Assembly (NCBI RefSeq): GCF_030676955.1 | Contig: NZ_JAUUUU010000006.1 | Coordinates: 1-64,000, forward strand | Source: Porticoccus litoralis | Lineage (GTDB): Bacteria; Pseudomonadota; Gammaproteobacteria; Pseudomonadales; Porticoccaceae | Direction of reading: 5' to 3' | DNA: 64,000 nucleotides | Shown: positions 17,012-25,926 of the stretch, piece after piece | Layout of the letters: each line of letters begins with the position of its first letter | How positions within the stretch are numbered: position 1 is the stretch's first letter | The notes under the pieces: model-generated | Database searches by the model: none | What the model was told of the DNA's origin: nothing | What the model saw: the letters and a program-made list of their open reading frames with translations, nothing else | Translations under genes and position numbers: made by a program

Positions 17012-17123
17012 TCAGTGACTTCCAGACTCGGTAAGCGTTGTACATGGCTAGGAAGCGATAATTGTAGTGCGCTGCTACTCGGTGTGGCAGACTAACAATA
17101 ACCGCAAATAAGGCAGGTTAAGT

Positions 17124-17777
17124 ATGAGTGACCATAACATGCGCGAAAAAGAGTCTCTTTCGGCACTAATGGATGGTGAAACCGATGAGCTGGAGTTTCA
17201 CCGAACACTTAAAGTGACTTCCGAATCAGATGAGCTTCGCGACACTTGGCGTCGCTATCAACTTGCCGCTTCTGCCATGCGCAGAGACTTGCCGGTACAG
17301 ATAACCGACTACTCGGCTGCTATACGGGCCGCACTCGATGATGAGCCAACACATGGAGCCCGGGCTGCAGTGTCCCGTATGGCCAAGCCTCTGGGACGTT
17401 TTGCTATAGCAGCTTCTGTAGCCGCATTAGCAGTTCTCGGTGTACAACAATACAGTCAACCCAGCGCGGTTACGGCCCCTGTAGCTTCGGTGGATGACGT
17501 ACAGATGAATTTTGTTAATCCTCAACTAAGAACAGCTGCTGACTTTGGCATTCCCGCAGTCACCGCACGCAATGTCAGTGCCAGCACTGAGTCCGATGGT
17601 TACCGTTCACCCCAGCCTGTTATTGTTGTTCAAGAAGTCGTGCCCGATGATGTGACTCGCGAGCAGGTTCAGGCCTATCTCAACAAGCTGATGACACGTC
17701 ATACGGAACACGCGGCATTTAATACCAATCAGGGAATGCTGCCCTTCGCACGCATGCCAGCCAGTCAGGACTATTGA
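17124..17777 (+). CDS. rseA: Anti-sigma-E factor RseA (MucA-like)
   Basis: A single-pass inner-membrane protein whose cytoplasmic domain holds sigma-E inactive until regulated proteolysis by a DegS-type protease and RseP. In 217 residues I see the N-terminal anti-sigma domain (1-85, with LSALMDGETDELE and RDTWRRYQLAASAMR), one transmembrane segment (about 92-108) and a periplasmic tail of about 110 residues. Placement after rpoE and before rseB fits fully. The stop overlaps the rseB TTG start codon. Confidence 0.92.
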   Translation: MSDHNMREKESLSALMDGETDELEFHRTLKVTSESDELRDTWRRYQLAASAMRRDLPVQITDYSAAIRAALDDEPTHGARAAVSRMAKPLGRFAIAASVAALAVLGVQQYSQPSAVTAPVASVDDVQMNFVNPQLRTAADFGIPAVTARNVSASTESDGYRSPQPVIVVQEVVPDDVTREQVQAYLNKLMTRHTEHAAFNTNQGMLPFARMPASQDY

Positions 17778-18760
17778 TTTTAAGACGTTGTATGCGTTTA
17801 CCAAGGTGTTTTGTCGTTATCCTTGCCAGTGTTTTATTGCAAACACATGTATACGCCATAGAACCTGAAACCTCTGGAGGAGAACTGCTCCAGAGGATGG
17901 CTGAAGCAAACCGTCAGCTCGATTACACCGGAATATTCACTTACGAGCATGGCGGCACTCTGAAAACTGTCAAAGTTTTTCATGCTATCCAGGATGATCG
18001 CGAGGTCGAACGCCTGGTTCTCCTAAGTGGTCCCAAACAGGAAATTCTACATCGCGGCAATGATGTCAACTGCGAACATATGGGTAATGCCATATTGCGC
18101 GGTAATGCCGCCAGCCTTGCTACTATTCCTGAGCAAACACTCAACAACTACTTCAGCGTACAGATAAAATCCGACGACCGTGTGGCTGGACGGGATGTTG
18201 CAGTTCTTCATGTTGTTCCCAAAGATGAACACCGATATGGCTATGTTCTTGGGATTGATAAAGAGACTGGGTTGCTGCTGCAGTCGCTTCTGGTCGGCAA
18301 CAAAAATCGTGTGCTGGAGCGTTTTCAATATGTGGATATCAATATCGGTAACACCGTGAACGCTGAAGATTTATTGGCTTCCAGCGACTCCATGCACGTT
18401 GTTTCTCCGGGCAAATCAAATTGTCTGAACAGGGGAGGCATGCCAGACAGACAATCAGGAGCATGGCGTGCAGGTTGGCTACCTCCCGGTTATACGATGG
18501 CAGGACTTGAACTCACACAGGACAACACAAGGGAAACGCTGATTTACACAGATGGTCTGTCAGTTTTCTCACTCTTTATCGACTCTGAGATGCCAGCTAA
18601 TCTGCCTCAGATGCAAGCTCAGAGAGGGGCGACAGTGGCCTATCTGTCGCGGGTTACCGTTGACGGGCGCCACTACACCATATGCGTTGTCGGTGAAATA
18701 CCCGTTGAAACTGCCAAGCTGGTGGCCCAATCTGTTTCCCCAAGACAGTCAACACCCTAA
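17774..18760 (+). CDS. rseB: Periplasmic sigma-E regulator RseB (MucB-like)
   Basis: RseB binds the periplasmic part of RseA, protects it from cleavage, and senses mislocalised lipoproteins or lipopolysaccharide. The protein is 328 residues from a TTG at 17774 that overlaps the rseA stop, or 322 from the ATG at 17792; the second gives a normal signal peptide start (MRLPRCFVVILASVLL). The mature part begins with ELLQRMAEANRQLDYTGIFTYEHG, characteristic of MucB/RseB, and ends with the second domain (WLPPGYTMAG). Two-domain length is normal. Confidence 0.92.
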   Translation: MILRRCMRLPRCFVVILASVLLQTHVYAIEPETSGGELLQRMAEANRQLDYTGIFTYEHGGTLKTVKVFHAIQDDREVERLVLLSGPKQEILHRGNDVNCEHMGNAILRGNAASLATIPEQTLNNYFSVQIKSDDRVAGRDVAVLHVVPKDEHRYGYVLGIDKETGLLLQSLLVGNKNRVLERFQYVDINIGNTVNAEDLLASSDSMHVVSPGKSNCLNRGGMPDRQSGAWRAGWLPPGYTMAGLELTQDNTRETLIYTDGLSVFSLFIDSEMPANLPQMQAQRGATVAYLSRVTVDGRHYTICVVGEIPVETAKLVAQSVSPRQSTP

Positions 18761-18795
18761 GTATGGCCATGACCGGCCCATAGGGCTGGGTTATA

Positions 18796-19284
18796 GTGCC
18801 AGATAATTTTACTGGAGTAGACGCCGCCTTGATTAAGGAAACCGGCAAAGTAGTTGCACTCGAAAATGATGGTCTCTGGGTAGAGACTGTCCAGCGCTCT
18901 GCATGCCACGTATGTGCGGTGCAAAAGGGATGTGGACAGGGTGTGTTGGCACGCTTTGTGGGAAACTCTGCAGTTATCAGGGTGTTACCCGGCGAATGTG
19001 ACCTGAAAGATATCCAAGCTAATGATCAGGTCGTTATTGGTATCCCTGAAGATGTTCTGGTACGGGGGACCTTGCTACTTTATTTTTTACCCCTGTTGAT
19101 GTTGGTAACAGGGGCAGTATTGGCTGCTATGTTTTCCACCTCAGACGTTTTTGTTGCTATGGGTGCCTTGCTTGGTCTACTTGGTGGAGGCTTGATCGCC
19201 AGACTACATTCGCTGATCAATAAAAATAATATACGGATACAACCACAATTGTTGGCGCACTTGCCCGCTATAGAACTGGTGTAA
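18796..19284 (+). CDS. rseC: RseC/MucC family inner-membrane protein
   Basis: A 162-residue protein starting at a GTG. The N-terminal domain has the family cysteine cluster (CHVCAVQKGCGQG, around residues 36-48) and two transmembrane segments follow (about 94-113 and 118-138). RseC/MucC modulates sigma-E activity weakly, and the related RsxC/SoxR-reducing context links it to redox. Its position after rseB and before the protease gene matches algU-mucABCD of Pseudomonas. Confidence 0.9.
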   Translation: MPDNFTGVDAALIKETGKVVALENDGLWVETVQRSACHVCAVQKGCGQGVLARFVGNSAVIRVLPGECDLKDIQANDQVVIGIPEDVLVRGTLLLYFLPLLMLVTGAVLAAMFSTSDVFVAMGALLGLLGGGLIARLHSLINKNNIRIQPQLLAHLPAIELV

Positions 19285-19320
19285 CGTTGTCGCCATTGCC
19301 CATGCCAGTGGGAGATATTG

Positions 19321-20400
19321 ATGTTTCATAGTTTGTTCGTCAGGTTGGTCTATGTTCTCGCCGTTTGTTTTTCAGCCGGCGCATTAGGGCACGGCTGGCC
19401 AGACTTTAACCAGCTTATTACCGAATCATCTCCCGCTGTTGTTCGCATCGACACCTATTCCGGGCAAATGGCCATGGGTGTTTCCACGTCGTCTGGCACC
19501 TATCAGGATTTTTTTGAACATGGCCCCAATCGTGACGGTAATGTTCCTGGTACGGGTTCAGGCTTTCTCATTTCAGAAGATGGCTATGTGCTGACGAATC
19601 AGCACGTTGTGCAGGATGTCGCCTATATCACTGTTAAGCTCATAGATCATCGTGTGTATGAGGCCAAGGTGGTTGGTGTTGATGCCCGATCAGATCTGGC
19701 GCTGCTTAAAATCGATGAGACAGATCTTCCTGTTCTGGAGTTTGCGGACCCTGAAACGATCAAAGTCGGGCAGTGGGTGATCGCCATTGGTGCGCCTTTT
19801 GGCCTGGATTACACAGCAAGTGCAGGAATCATCAGTGCTATAGGGCGCAGTATTCCGACAGCAGGCGGGGATAGTTATGTGCCTTTCATTCAGAGCGACG
19901 TGGCCATTAACCCGGGTAGTTCTGGTGGACCATTGCTTAATCTGGAAGGCCGGGTAGTTGGCGTCAATTCCCAGATTTTCTCCAGGCCTGGTGGAGGCTC
20001 TATTGGCTTGTCCTTTGCCATCCCTTCGAAAGTTGCCACCTCTGTCATACATCAACTGAGAACGACTGGTAGGGTGGCGCGTGGTTGGCTGGGTGTGTAT
20101 GTGCAGTCTGTCGATGCGTCTTTGATGAAATCTTCAGGCCGCAACCAGAATCTCGGCGCATTTATCGCCCAGGTTCAACCAGGCAGTCCTGCAGCAGATG
20201 CGGGGGTCATGGCAGGGGACATCGTCCTTAAGTTGAATGGAGAAGCGATATTTCAGCCCGGTGATCTCCCACAGGTGACGGGCATGCTCTCACCCGGTGA
20301 TAAGGTGGTTGTGGACATTCTCAGGGATGCCAAACCCATGTCTCTGGTCGTCAATATTGGTGAGTTGCCGGAACCCACCCCCTTGAATGAGGTTGAATAA
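19321..20400 (+). CDS. DegS/DegQ-type periplasmic serine protease, single PDZ domain
   Basis: A 359-residue HtrA-family protease beginning with a hydrophobic N-terminus (5-24) that could be a signal peptide or an anchor. The trypsin-like domain has the triad His95 (TNQHVV), Asp125 (SDLALLK) and Ser201 (NPGSSGGPL). One PDZ domain follows (about 253-350, including RGWLGVYVQ and GSPAADAGVMAGD). In Pseudomonas this operon position holds MucD, which has about 474 residues and two PDZ domains. This protein has the length and single PDZ of DegS/AlgW, the protease that starts RseA cleavage. ATG at 19321 chosen over the TTG just before it. Confidence 0.87.
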   Translation: MFHSLFVRLVYVLAVCFSAGALGHGWPDFNQLITESSPAVVRIDTYSGQMAMGVSTSSGTYQDFFEHGPNRDGNVPGTGSGFLISEDGYVLTNQHVVQDVAYITVKLIDHRVYEAKVVGVDARSDLALLKIDETDLPVLEFADPETIKVGQWVIAIGAPFGLDYTASAGIISAIGRSIPTAGGDSYVPFIQSDVAINPGSSGGPLLNLEGRVVGVNSQIFSRPGGGSIGLSFAIPSKVATSVIHQLRTTGRVARGWLGVYVQSVDASLMKSSGRNQNLGAFIAQVQPGSPAADAGVMAGDIVLKLNGEAIFQPGDLPQVTGMLSPGDKVVVDILRDAKPMSLVVNIGELPEPTPLNEVE

Positions 20401-20545
20401 AGATCAGTTTCCGGTAACAGCAAATGCCCATAGTATTCTATTCAGGTAATCGCTCATTTCATGGCGTGTCATAGGTAAATACGCTAGACTGCACGGCCTG
20501 AATTTAACCCTCGGACAAACCCTGTCCCCTAGCAGAATAAGTAGC

Positions 20546-22345
20546 GTGTCAGACCTCAGTCACATCCGAAATTTTTCCATCATCGCCCATATTGACCACG
20601 GAAAGTCCACCATTGCAGACCGTTTTATTCAGGTTTGCGGAGGCCTCTCAGAACGTGAGATGGCTGCCCAGGTGCTTGATTCCATGGACATTGAGCGAGA
20701 GCGCGGTATCACCATCAAAGCCCAGAGTGTGACCCTGGATTACACGGCGCGAGATGGCAAAACCTATCAGCTCAATTTTATTGATACGCCTGGCCATGTG
20801 GATTTTTCCTATGAAGTTTCCCGCTCGCTGGCGGCGTGTGAAGGGGCTTTGTTGGTCGTGGATGCCGGGCAGGGGGTTGAAGCCCAGTCAGTTGCCAACT
20901 GTTATACCGCGATTGCCCAAGGACTCGAGGTGATTCCGGTCTTGAACAAAATGGATTTGCCGCAGGCCGATCCAGACAAGGTGATTGCTGAGATAGAAGA
21001 TATTATCGGCATCGATGCCCATGATGCAGTGCGCTGCAGCGCCAAAACGGGCCTAGGCATTGACGATATTCTGGAGGAGCTGGTGGCAAAAGTCCCGGCG
21101 CCGGAAGGAGATATCGATGCACCATTGCAGGCTCTAATCATTGACTCGTGGTTTGATAACTACTTGGGTGTGGTTTCTCTGGTTCGGGTCACCCAGGGAA
21201 CACTCCGGGTGAAAGACAAGGTCGTTGCCAAATCGATTGGCAAGGCTCACGTGGTCGACAGCGTCGGGGTATTTACCCCGAAACATAAGGAAACCGGTGT
21301 ATTAAAAGCTGGCGAAGTGGGCTTTGTCGTGGCCGGAATCAAGGACATTCAGGGTGCGCCGGTGGGTGACACTTTCACCCATAGCCAGACACCGAATGTC
21401 CCGGCCTTGCCAGGTTTTCAGAAAGTTAAACCGCAGGTATATGCGGGCATGTTTCCCGTCAGTTCTGATGATTTTGAAGACTTCCGTGATGCGCTTGCCA
21501 AGCTGACCCTGAACGATGCGTCATTGTTTTATGAGCCGGAAAGCTCTGATGCCTTGGGTTTTGGCTTCCGCTGTGGCTTCCTTGGCATGCTCCATATGGA
21601 AATTATCCAGGAGCGCCTGGAACGTGAGTACGACCTCGATCTGATCACGACGGCGCCAACTGTAGTCTATGAAATACTCAAGACCGATGGCTCCGTTATT
21701 TATATTTCCAACCCATCGGACCTTCCGGATCCCGCATATATTGACGAAATGCGTGAACCGATGTGTGAAGCCAGTATTCTGGTTCCCAAGGATTATCTCG
21801 GTAATGTCATTACCCTCTGTGTGGAAAAGAGAGGGGTTCAGAAAGACATGCAGTTTGTGGGTGGTCAGGTTTCCCTGACTTATGAACTGCCGATGAGTGA
21901 AGTCGTGATGGATTTTTTTGATCGCCTGAAATCAGTAAGCCGTGGTTTTGCCTCTCTTGATTATTCCTTTACACGCTTTCAGCCCGCACCGTTGGTTAGG
22001 CTCGATGTCATGATCAATGGCGATAAAGTAGATGCTCTTGCTGTCATCATCCATCGCAACAACTCCCAATTTAAGGGCCGTCAGTTAACGGAAAAAATGC
22101 GTGAATTGATTCCCAGGCAGATGTTTGATGTGGCCATTCAGGCTGCTATTGGCGGTCATATTATTGCCAGGACTACGGTTAAGGCATTGCGCAAAAATGT
22201 CACCGCAAAATGTTATGGTGGTGATGTGACTCGTAAGAAAAAACTGCTGGAAAAGCAGAAAGAGGGTAAAAAGCGCATGAAGCAGGTTGGTAGCGTAGAA
22301 ATTCCCCAGGAAGCATTCCTTGCCGTGCTAAAAACGGATAGTTGA
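20546..22345 (+). CDS. lepA: Elongation factor 4 (LepA)
   Basis: LepA is a ribosome-associated translational GTPase linked to back-translocation and ribosome biogenesis. The 599-residue protein starts at a GTG. The GTPase domain has AHIDHGKST (P-loop), RGITIK (switch I), DTPGHVDF and NKMDLP. The elongation-factor domains and the LepA-specific C-terminal end (KAKCYGGDVTRKKKLLEKQK, then RMKQVGSVEIPQEAF) are complete. lepB follows after 8 bases, as in most proteobacteria. Confidence 0.97.
   Translation: MSDLSHIRNFSIIAHIDHGKSTIADRFIQVCGGLSEREMAAQVLDSMDIERERGITIKAQSVTLDYTARDGKTYQLNFIDTPGHVDFSYEVSRSLAACEGALLVVDAGQGVEAQSVANCYTAIAQGLEVIPVLNKMDLPQADPDKVIAEIEDIIGIDAHDAVRCSAKTGLGIDDILEELVAKVPAPEGDIDAPLQALIIDSWFDNYLGVVSLVRVTQGTLRVKDKVVAKSIGKAHVVDSVGVFTPKHKETGVLKAGEVGFVVAGIKDIQGAPVGDTFTHSQTPNVPALPGFQKVKPQVYAGMFPVSSDDFEDFRDALAKLTLNDASLFYEPESSDALGFGFRCGFLGMLHMEIIQERLEREYDLDLITTAPTVVYEILKTDGSVIYISNPSDLPDPAYIDEMREPMCEASILVPKDYLGNVITLCVEKRGVQKDMQFVGGQVSLTYELPMSEVVMDFFDRLKSVSRGFASLDYSFTRFQPAPLVRLDVMINGDKVDALAVIIHRNNSQFKGRQLTEKMRELIPRQMFDVAIQAAIGGHIIARTTVKALRKNVTAKCYGGDVTRKKKLLEKQKEGKKRMKQVGSVEIPQEAFLAVLKTDS
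20867..20874 (+). other. KOPS-type octamer GGGCAGGG
   Basis: Matches GGGNAGGG on the + strand, inside lepA, and points toward the dif-like site. Confidence 0.55.
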
Positions 22346-22353
22346 GGTGATTC

Positions 22354-23106
22354 ATGGATTTTGATTTTCCACTAGTGTTATTCATTCTTGTGCTGGTTTC
22401 CGGCCTGGTTTGGTTTGCAGACCGGTGGTTCCTGTCGAAAAAACGCCTTCCCGATCAACCGGTACCTACCTGGATTGAATACAGTGGTTCTTTTTTTCCG
22501 GTATTACTGCTGGTGTTTGTACTTCGCTCATTCCTTTTTGAGCCATTCCAGATTCCTTCAGGCTCAATGATTCCAACCTTGAAGGTGGGTGACTTCATTC
22601 TCGTCAATAAATTTACCTATGGGGTACGCCTGCCAATTACCGGCACCAAAATATTACCGATGAATGAGCCCAAACGTGGTGATGTCATGGTATTTTTTCC
22701 ACCGAAGGATGACCGTTATTTTATCAAGCGGGTGATTGGCCTGCCTGGTGATGAGGTGAGCGTTGTGAACAACCAGTTGTTTGTTAACGGTGAACCAGCT
22801 CAACAGGTTGCTGTAGAGGGCGCCTCGACCGATTCACGTTTTATTATCAATGATGAGGCTCTTGGCGATGTGGTGCACAGGATCCAAAAAAATATAGTTC
22901 CAGGCCCACTGGGTAGAAATTTTGCATATATTGTTCCAGAGGGACATTATTTCATGATGGGCGATAATCGTGATAACAGCAGTGATAGTCGTGTCTGGGG
23001 GCCGGTTCCAGAAAAGAATATTGTTGGAAAAGCGGTGATAATCTGGATGCACTGGGAGTCCTTGGGGACTTTACCCAGTTTCGACCGTATTGGAAAAATT
23101 CAGTAA
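22354..23106 (+). CDS. lepB: Signal peptidase I (LepB)
   Basis: LepB removes signal peptides from exported proteins at the outer face of the inner membrane. The 250-residue protein has two N-terminal transmembrane segments (about 5-22 and 45-62), the nucleophile Ser71 in IPSGSMIPTL, the general base Lys125 in RYFIKRVIGLPGD, and box E MMGDNRDNSSDSR. The Ser-Lys dyad is complete. It is translationally close to lepA and followed 31 bases later by the DUF4845 gene. Confidence 0.96.
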   Translation: MDFDFPLVLFILVLVSGLVWFADRWFLSKKRLPDQPVPTWIEYSGSFFPVLLLVFVLRSFLFEPFQIPSGSMIPTLKVGDFILVNKFTYGVRLPITGTKILPMNEPKRGDVMVFFPPKDDRYFIKRVIGLPGDEVSVVNNQLFVNGEPAQQVAVEGASTDSRFIINDEALGDVVHRIQKNIVPGPLGRNFAYIVPEGHYFMMGDNRDNSSDSRVWGPVPEKNIVGKAVIIWMHWESLGTLPSFDRIGKIQ

Positions 23107-23137
23107 TATCCGTCGGGATGACTTTGGAGAGACGCAA

Positions 23138-23503
23138 ATGAAGCAGCATAAGCAACAGGGCGTTACTGTATTGGGCGGGTTGTGTGTACTTGCCATTGCC
23201 GGGTTCATTATCACAGCGGGACTGAAGCTTGGTCCGTTGTATCTGGATAATTCATTTGTCAGAGCGGCCATCGAATCGTTGGCTGATGAAAATATTCATA
23301 CGCTTACAGACAAACAGATCAGAAGAAAACTTGCCGATAATTTTGATATCAATAATGTCCGAGATATGGATATGAGAGATGTAAAAATCATCCGGGATAA
23401 GACCCATACTTCGGTCACCCTCGACTATGAAAAACGAATCAACTTCATGGGTAACGTTGATGTGGTCGTAAAATTCAAAAATTCTTACGATACCTCCAAA
23501 TAA
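23138..23503 (+). CDS. DUF4845 family single-pass membrane protein
   Basis: A 121-residue protein from the ATG at 23138 (MKQHKQQGVTVLGG), with GGAGAG upstream; the frame opens earlier inside lepB but that part is not conserved. A pilin-like or signal-anchor hydrophobic segment lies at about 10-32, followed by a soluble periplasmic domain (LGPLYLDNSFV and VTLDYEKRI). Members of this family sit between lepB and rnc in Pseudomonas and relatives. Function is unknown; the conserved position suggests a link to secretion or RNA processing only by association. Confidence 0.85.
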   Translation: MKQHKQQGVTVLGGLCVLAIAGFIITAGLKLGPLYLDNSFVRAAIESLADENIHTLTDKQIRRKLADNFDINNVRDMDMRDVKIIRDKTHTSVTLDYEKRINFMGNVDVVVKFKNSYDTSK

Positions 23504-23509
23504 TCCCGA

Positions 23510-24181
23510 GTGAATATCAATAAACAACGACTGCTCAAGCGCATAGGCTATGAATTTCAGGATCAGGGCCTGTTTGAACTTGCGTTAACGCACCGTAGTT
23601 ACGGCGCCAACAATAATGAACGGCTAGAATTTCTGGGTGATGCCGCGCTTAACTTTATTATCGGCCACGCCATCTACCAGCAACTTCCCGACACGAATGA
23701 AGGTGATCTAAGCCGTTACAGAGCCAACCTTGTTAAAGGCAAGACGCTCGCTGAGGTGGGAAGGGAACTCGGTATAGGGGAACACCTGAAACTGGGTGGT
23801 GGTGAAATGAAAAGTGGTGGCCACCGCCGGGAATCGATCCTGGCAGATGCCGTTGAAGCCATTATCGGTGCAATTTATCTGGATGGCGGCATCTCAGCCT
23901 GTGAAAAGGCAGTTCTTGCATTGTTCTCTGAGCGGCTGGACACCCTGACCCAGACAAATCTCAAGGACCCTAAAACGCAGTTACAGGAACTGCTGCAATC
24001 GAGGGGGAAATCCTTGCCGGTTTACGAAGTGATCAATATTGCCGGAGAGGCACACGACCAACATTTTACGGTCACCTGCTCGGTGGATGGATTACCGACA
24101 CCTACGGTGGGTGAAGGAACCAGTCGGCGATCTGCCGAGAAAAAAGCGGCCGCGGCCGCGCTGTCAGGGCTGCATCAGTGA
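23510..24181 (+). CDS. rnc: Ribonuclease III
   Basis: RNase III cuts double-stranded RNA, processing rRNA precursors and some mRNAs. The 223-residue protein starts at a GTG. The catalytic domain carries the signature NERLEFLGDAALNF and the second acidic cluster LADAVEAIIGAIYLD. The dsRNA-binding domain begins near DPKTQLQELLQ and ends EKKAAAAALSGL. Its stop codon overlaps the GTG start of era by four bases, so translation is probably coupled. Confidence 0.96.
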   Translation: MNINKQRLLKRIGYEFQDQGLFELALTHRSYGANNNERLEFLGDAALNFIIGHAIYQQLPDTNEGDLSRYRANLVKGKTLAEVGRELGIGEHLKLGGGEMKSGGHRRESILADAVEAIIGAIYLDGGISACEKAVLALFSERLDTLTQTNLKDPKTQLQELLQSRGKSLPVYEVINIAGEAHDQHFTVTCSVDGLPTPTVGEGTSRRSAEKKAAAAALSGLHQ

Positions 24182-25086
24182 GCGATAACGAAAATCAGAA
24201 ACAAGGTCGCTGTGGTTACGTGGCCATCGTCGGCCGACCCAATGTTGGCAAGTCGACACTACTCAACCATCTACTTGGCCAGAAAATTAGTATTACATCG
24301 CGCAAGCCACAAACCACGAGGCAGAACACCCTGGGGATCAAGACCGAGGGAGAAATACAATTAATCTTCGTCGATACTCCTGGGCTCCATTCCAATCAGG
24401 ACAAAGCCATTAACCGTTTTATGAATCGTTCGGCGGAGAGCGCCATTCGGGACGTGGACGTGGTGGTGTTTGTGGTAGATCGCACTATTTGGACAGAAGC
24501 TGATGAAAAAGTTGCCGAGGAAATTGTCAGAAGTAAAGCACCGGTCATCATCGCGCTGAATAAAAGTGATCGTCTGGAAAAAAAATCAGACTTGATTCCG
24601 CAATTGCAAAACCTGTCCAACCGTTTTCCCGAGGCTGAGCTGATACCGTTGTCGGCTTTACATGGACAGAATCTGAAAGAGCTGGAAGAGGCGATTATCG
24701 CGCACATTCCCGAGGGTATTCACTATTATCCTGAAGATCAGGTGACTGATCGCACCCAGCGATATCTGGTGTCTGAAATCGTCCGCGAGAAAATTACGCG
24801 ACAACTGGGGGCAGAGCTACCCTATGAAGTTGCAGTGGAAGTCGAGGAATTTAAATACCAGGGAAAAATTTGTCATATCAGTGCTCTGATTCTGGTAGAA
24901 CGGGATGGCCAGAAAAAAATTATCATCGGGGAAAAGGGTGCACGCCTGAAAAAAATTGGCCAGCAGGCACGTATGGATATGGAGCGTCTGCTCGAAAGCA
25001 AGGTTATGCTGAACCTCTGGGTTAAGGTAAAAAGAGGTTGGTCGGATGATGATCGTGCGTTACGCAGCCTTGGCTACGACGAGTAA
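24178..25086 (+). CDS. era: GTPase Era
   Basis: Era is a GTPase that binds the 3' end of 16S rRNA and acts in 30S assembly. In 302 residues the G motifs are G1 GRPNVGKST, G2 region RQNTLG, G3 DTPGLH and G4 NKSD. The C-terminal KH domain contains IIGEKGARLKKIGQQAR and ends in the usual WVKVKRGWSDDDRALRSLGY. It starts at a GTG overlapping the rnc stop. Confidence 0.97.
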   Translation: MSDNENQKQGRCGYVAIVGRPNVGKSTLLNHLLGQKISITSRKPQTTRQNTLGIKTEGEIQLIFVDTPGLHSNQDKAINRFMNRSAESAIRDVDVVVFVVDRTIWTEADEKVAEEIVRSKAPVIIALNKSDRLEKKSDLIPQLQNLSNRFPEAELIPLSALHGQNLKELEEAIIAHIPEGIHYYPEDQVTDRTQRYLVSEIVREKITRQLGAELPYEVAVEVEEFKYQGKICHISALILVERDGQKKIIIGEKGARLKKIGQQARMDMERLLESKVMLNLWVKVKRGWSDDDRALRSLGYDE

Positions 25087-25182
25087 ACTGTTGGCAGGGC
25101 ATTAATGAACACCCTGAACCTGTCCCCACGTGTCGTTCTCTTGCTTATTTCCTTTAACCGTTTGATCAGGGACATATAACCT

Positions 25183-25926
25183 GTGTCTGTGCAGCAAGTG
25201 GATGGAGAACCAGCGTTTGTCCTGCACACAAAAGCGTACCGGGAAACCAGTCAGTTGGTGGATCTTTTCTCTCGGCACCATGGACGCCTGAGGCTTGTTG
25301 CGCGAGGGTCTCTGCGTCGCAGCAAAGGGCGGGGTCGCACCATCGAACCCTTTACACCGTTGATTGTGGGTTGGCGAGGTAAGGGTGAACTAAAGACCTT
25401 GGCCAATGCGGAGCCGTCTGGAACGCCTCTGATACTTCGTGGCGATTGCCTGTTCAGCGGTTTCTACCTCAACGAACTGATCCTAAGACTGCTGGCGGAT
25501 CACGATCCCCATGAAACCCTCTTTGATTGCTACCTGTCTACCTTGCATGCGCTATCTGAAGGACAGTATATCGAGCTGGCATTGCGCCGGTTTGAGCATC
25601 AACTGTTGTCGGATTTGGGTTATGGGTTGGCTCTGGAGCATAGCGAAGACAGTGGTGATGAGATTGACCCTGAAGGCTGGTATTGGTTCGATCCGGTAGT
25701 GGGTGTTACGTCGCCACCCCTCACTCCTTTAGAACGGGAACAGCCTAACTGCTTTAGCGGTGACTCGCTTTTGGCAATTGCCGCTGAAGACTACTCGAAT
25801 CCACGTCATATTAAAGCGGCCAAGCGCTTAATGAGGCTGGCAATACAGAATTTACTTGGTGATCGTCCACTCAGAAGTCGTGAACTCTTTGCTCGCGGCC
25901 AGGTTTTAAACAGGGATTCTTCATGA
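25183..25926 (+). CDS. recO: DNA repair protein RecO
   Basis: RecO works with RecF and RecR to load RecA on SSB-coated single strands. The 247-residue protein has the N-terminal OB fold (AFVLHTKAYRETSQLVDLFSRHHGRL, split over residues 8-33) and a C-terminal helical domain (LRRFEHQLLSDLGYG near 126-140). Starts at a GTG with about 96 bases after era. Its last four bases overlap the start of acpS. Confidence 0.94.
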   Translation: MSVQQVDGEPAFVLHTKAYRETSQLVDLFSRHHGRLRLVARGSLRRSKGRGRTIEPFTPLIVGWRGKGELKTLANAEPSGTPLILRGDCLFSGFYLNELILRLLADHDPHETLFDCYLSTLHALSEGQYIELALRRFEHQLLSDLGYGLALEHSEDSGDEIDPEGWYWFDPVVGVTSPPLTPLEREQPNCFSGDSLLAIAAEDYSNPRHIKAAKRLMRLAIQNLLGDRPLRSRELFARGQVLNRDSS

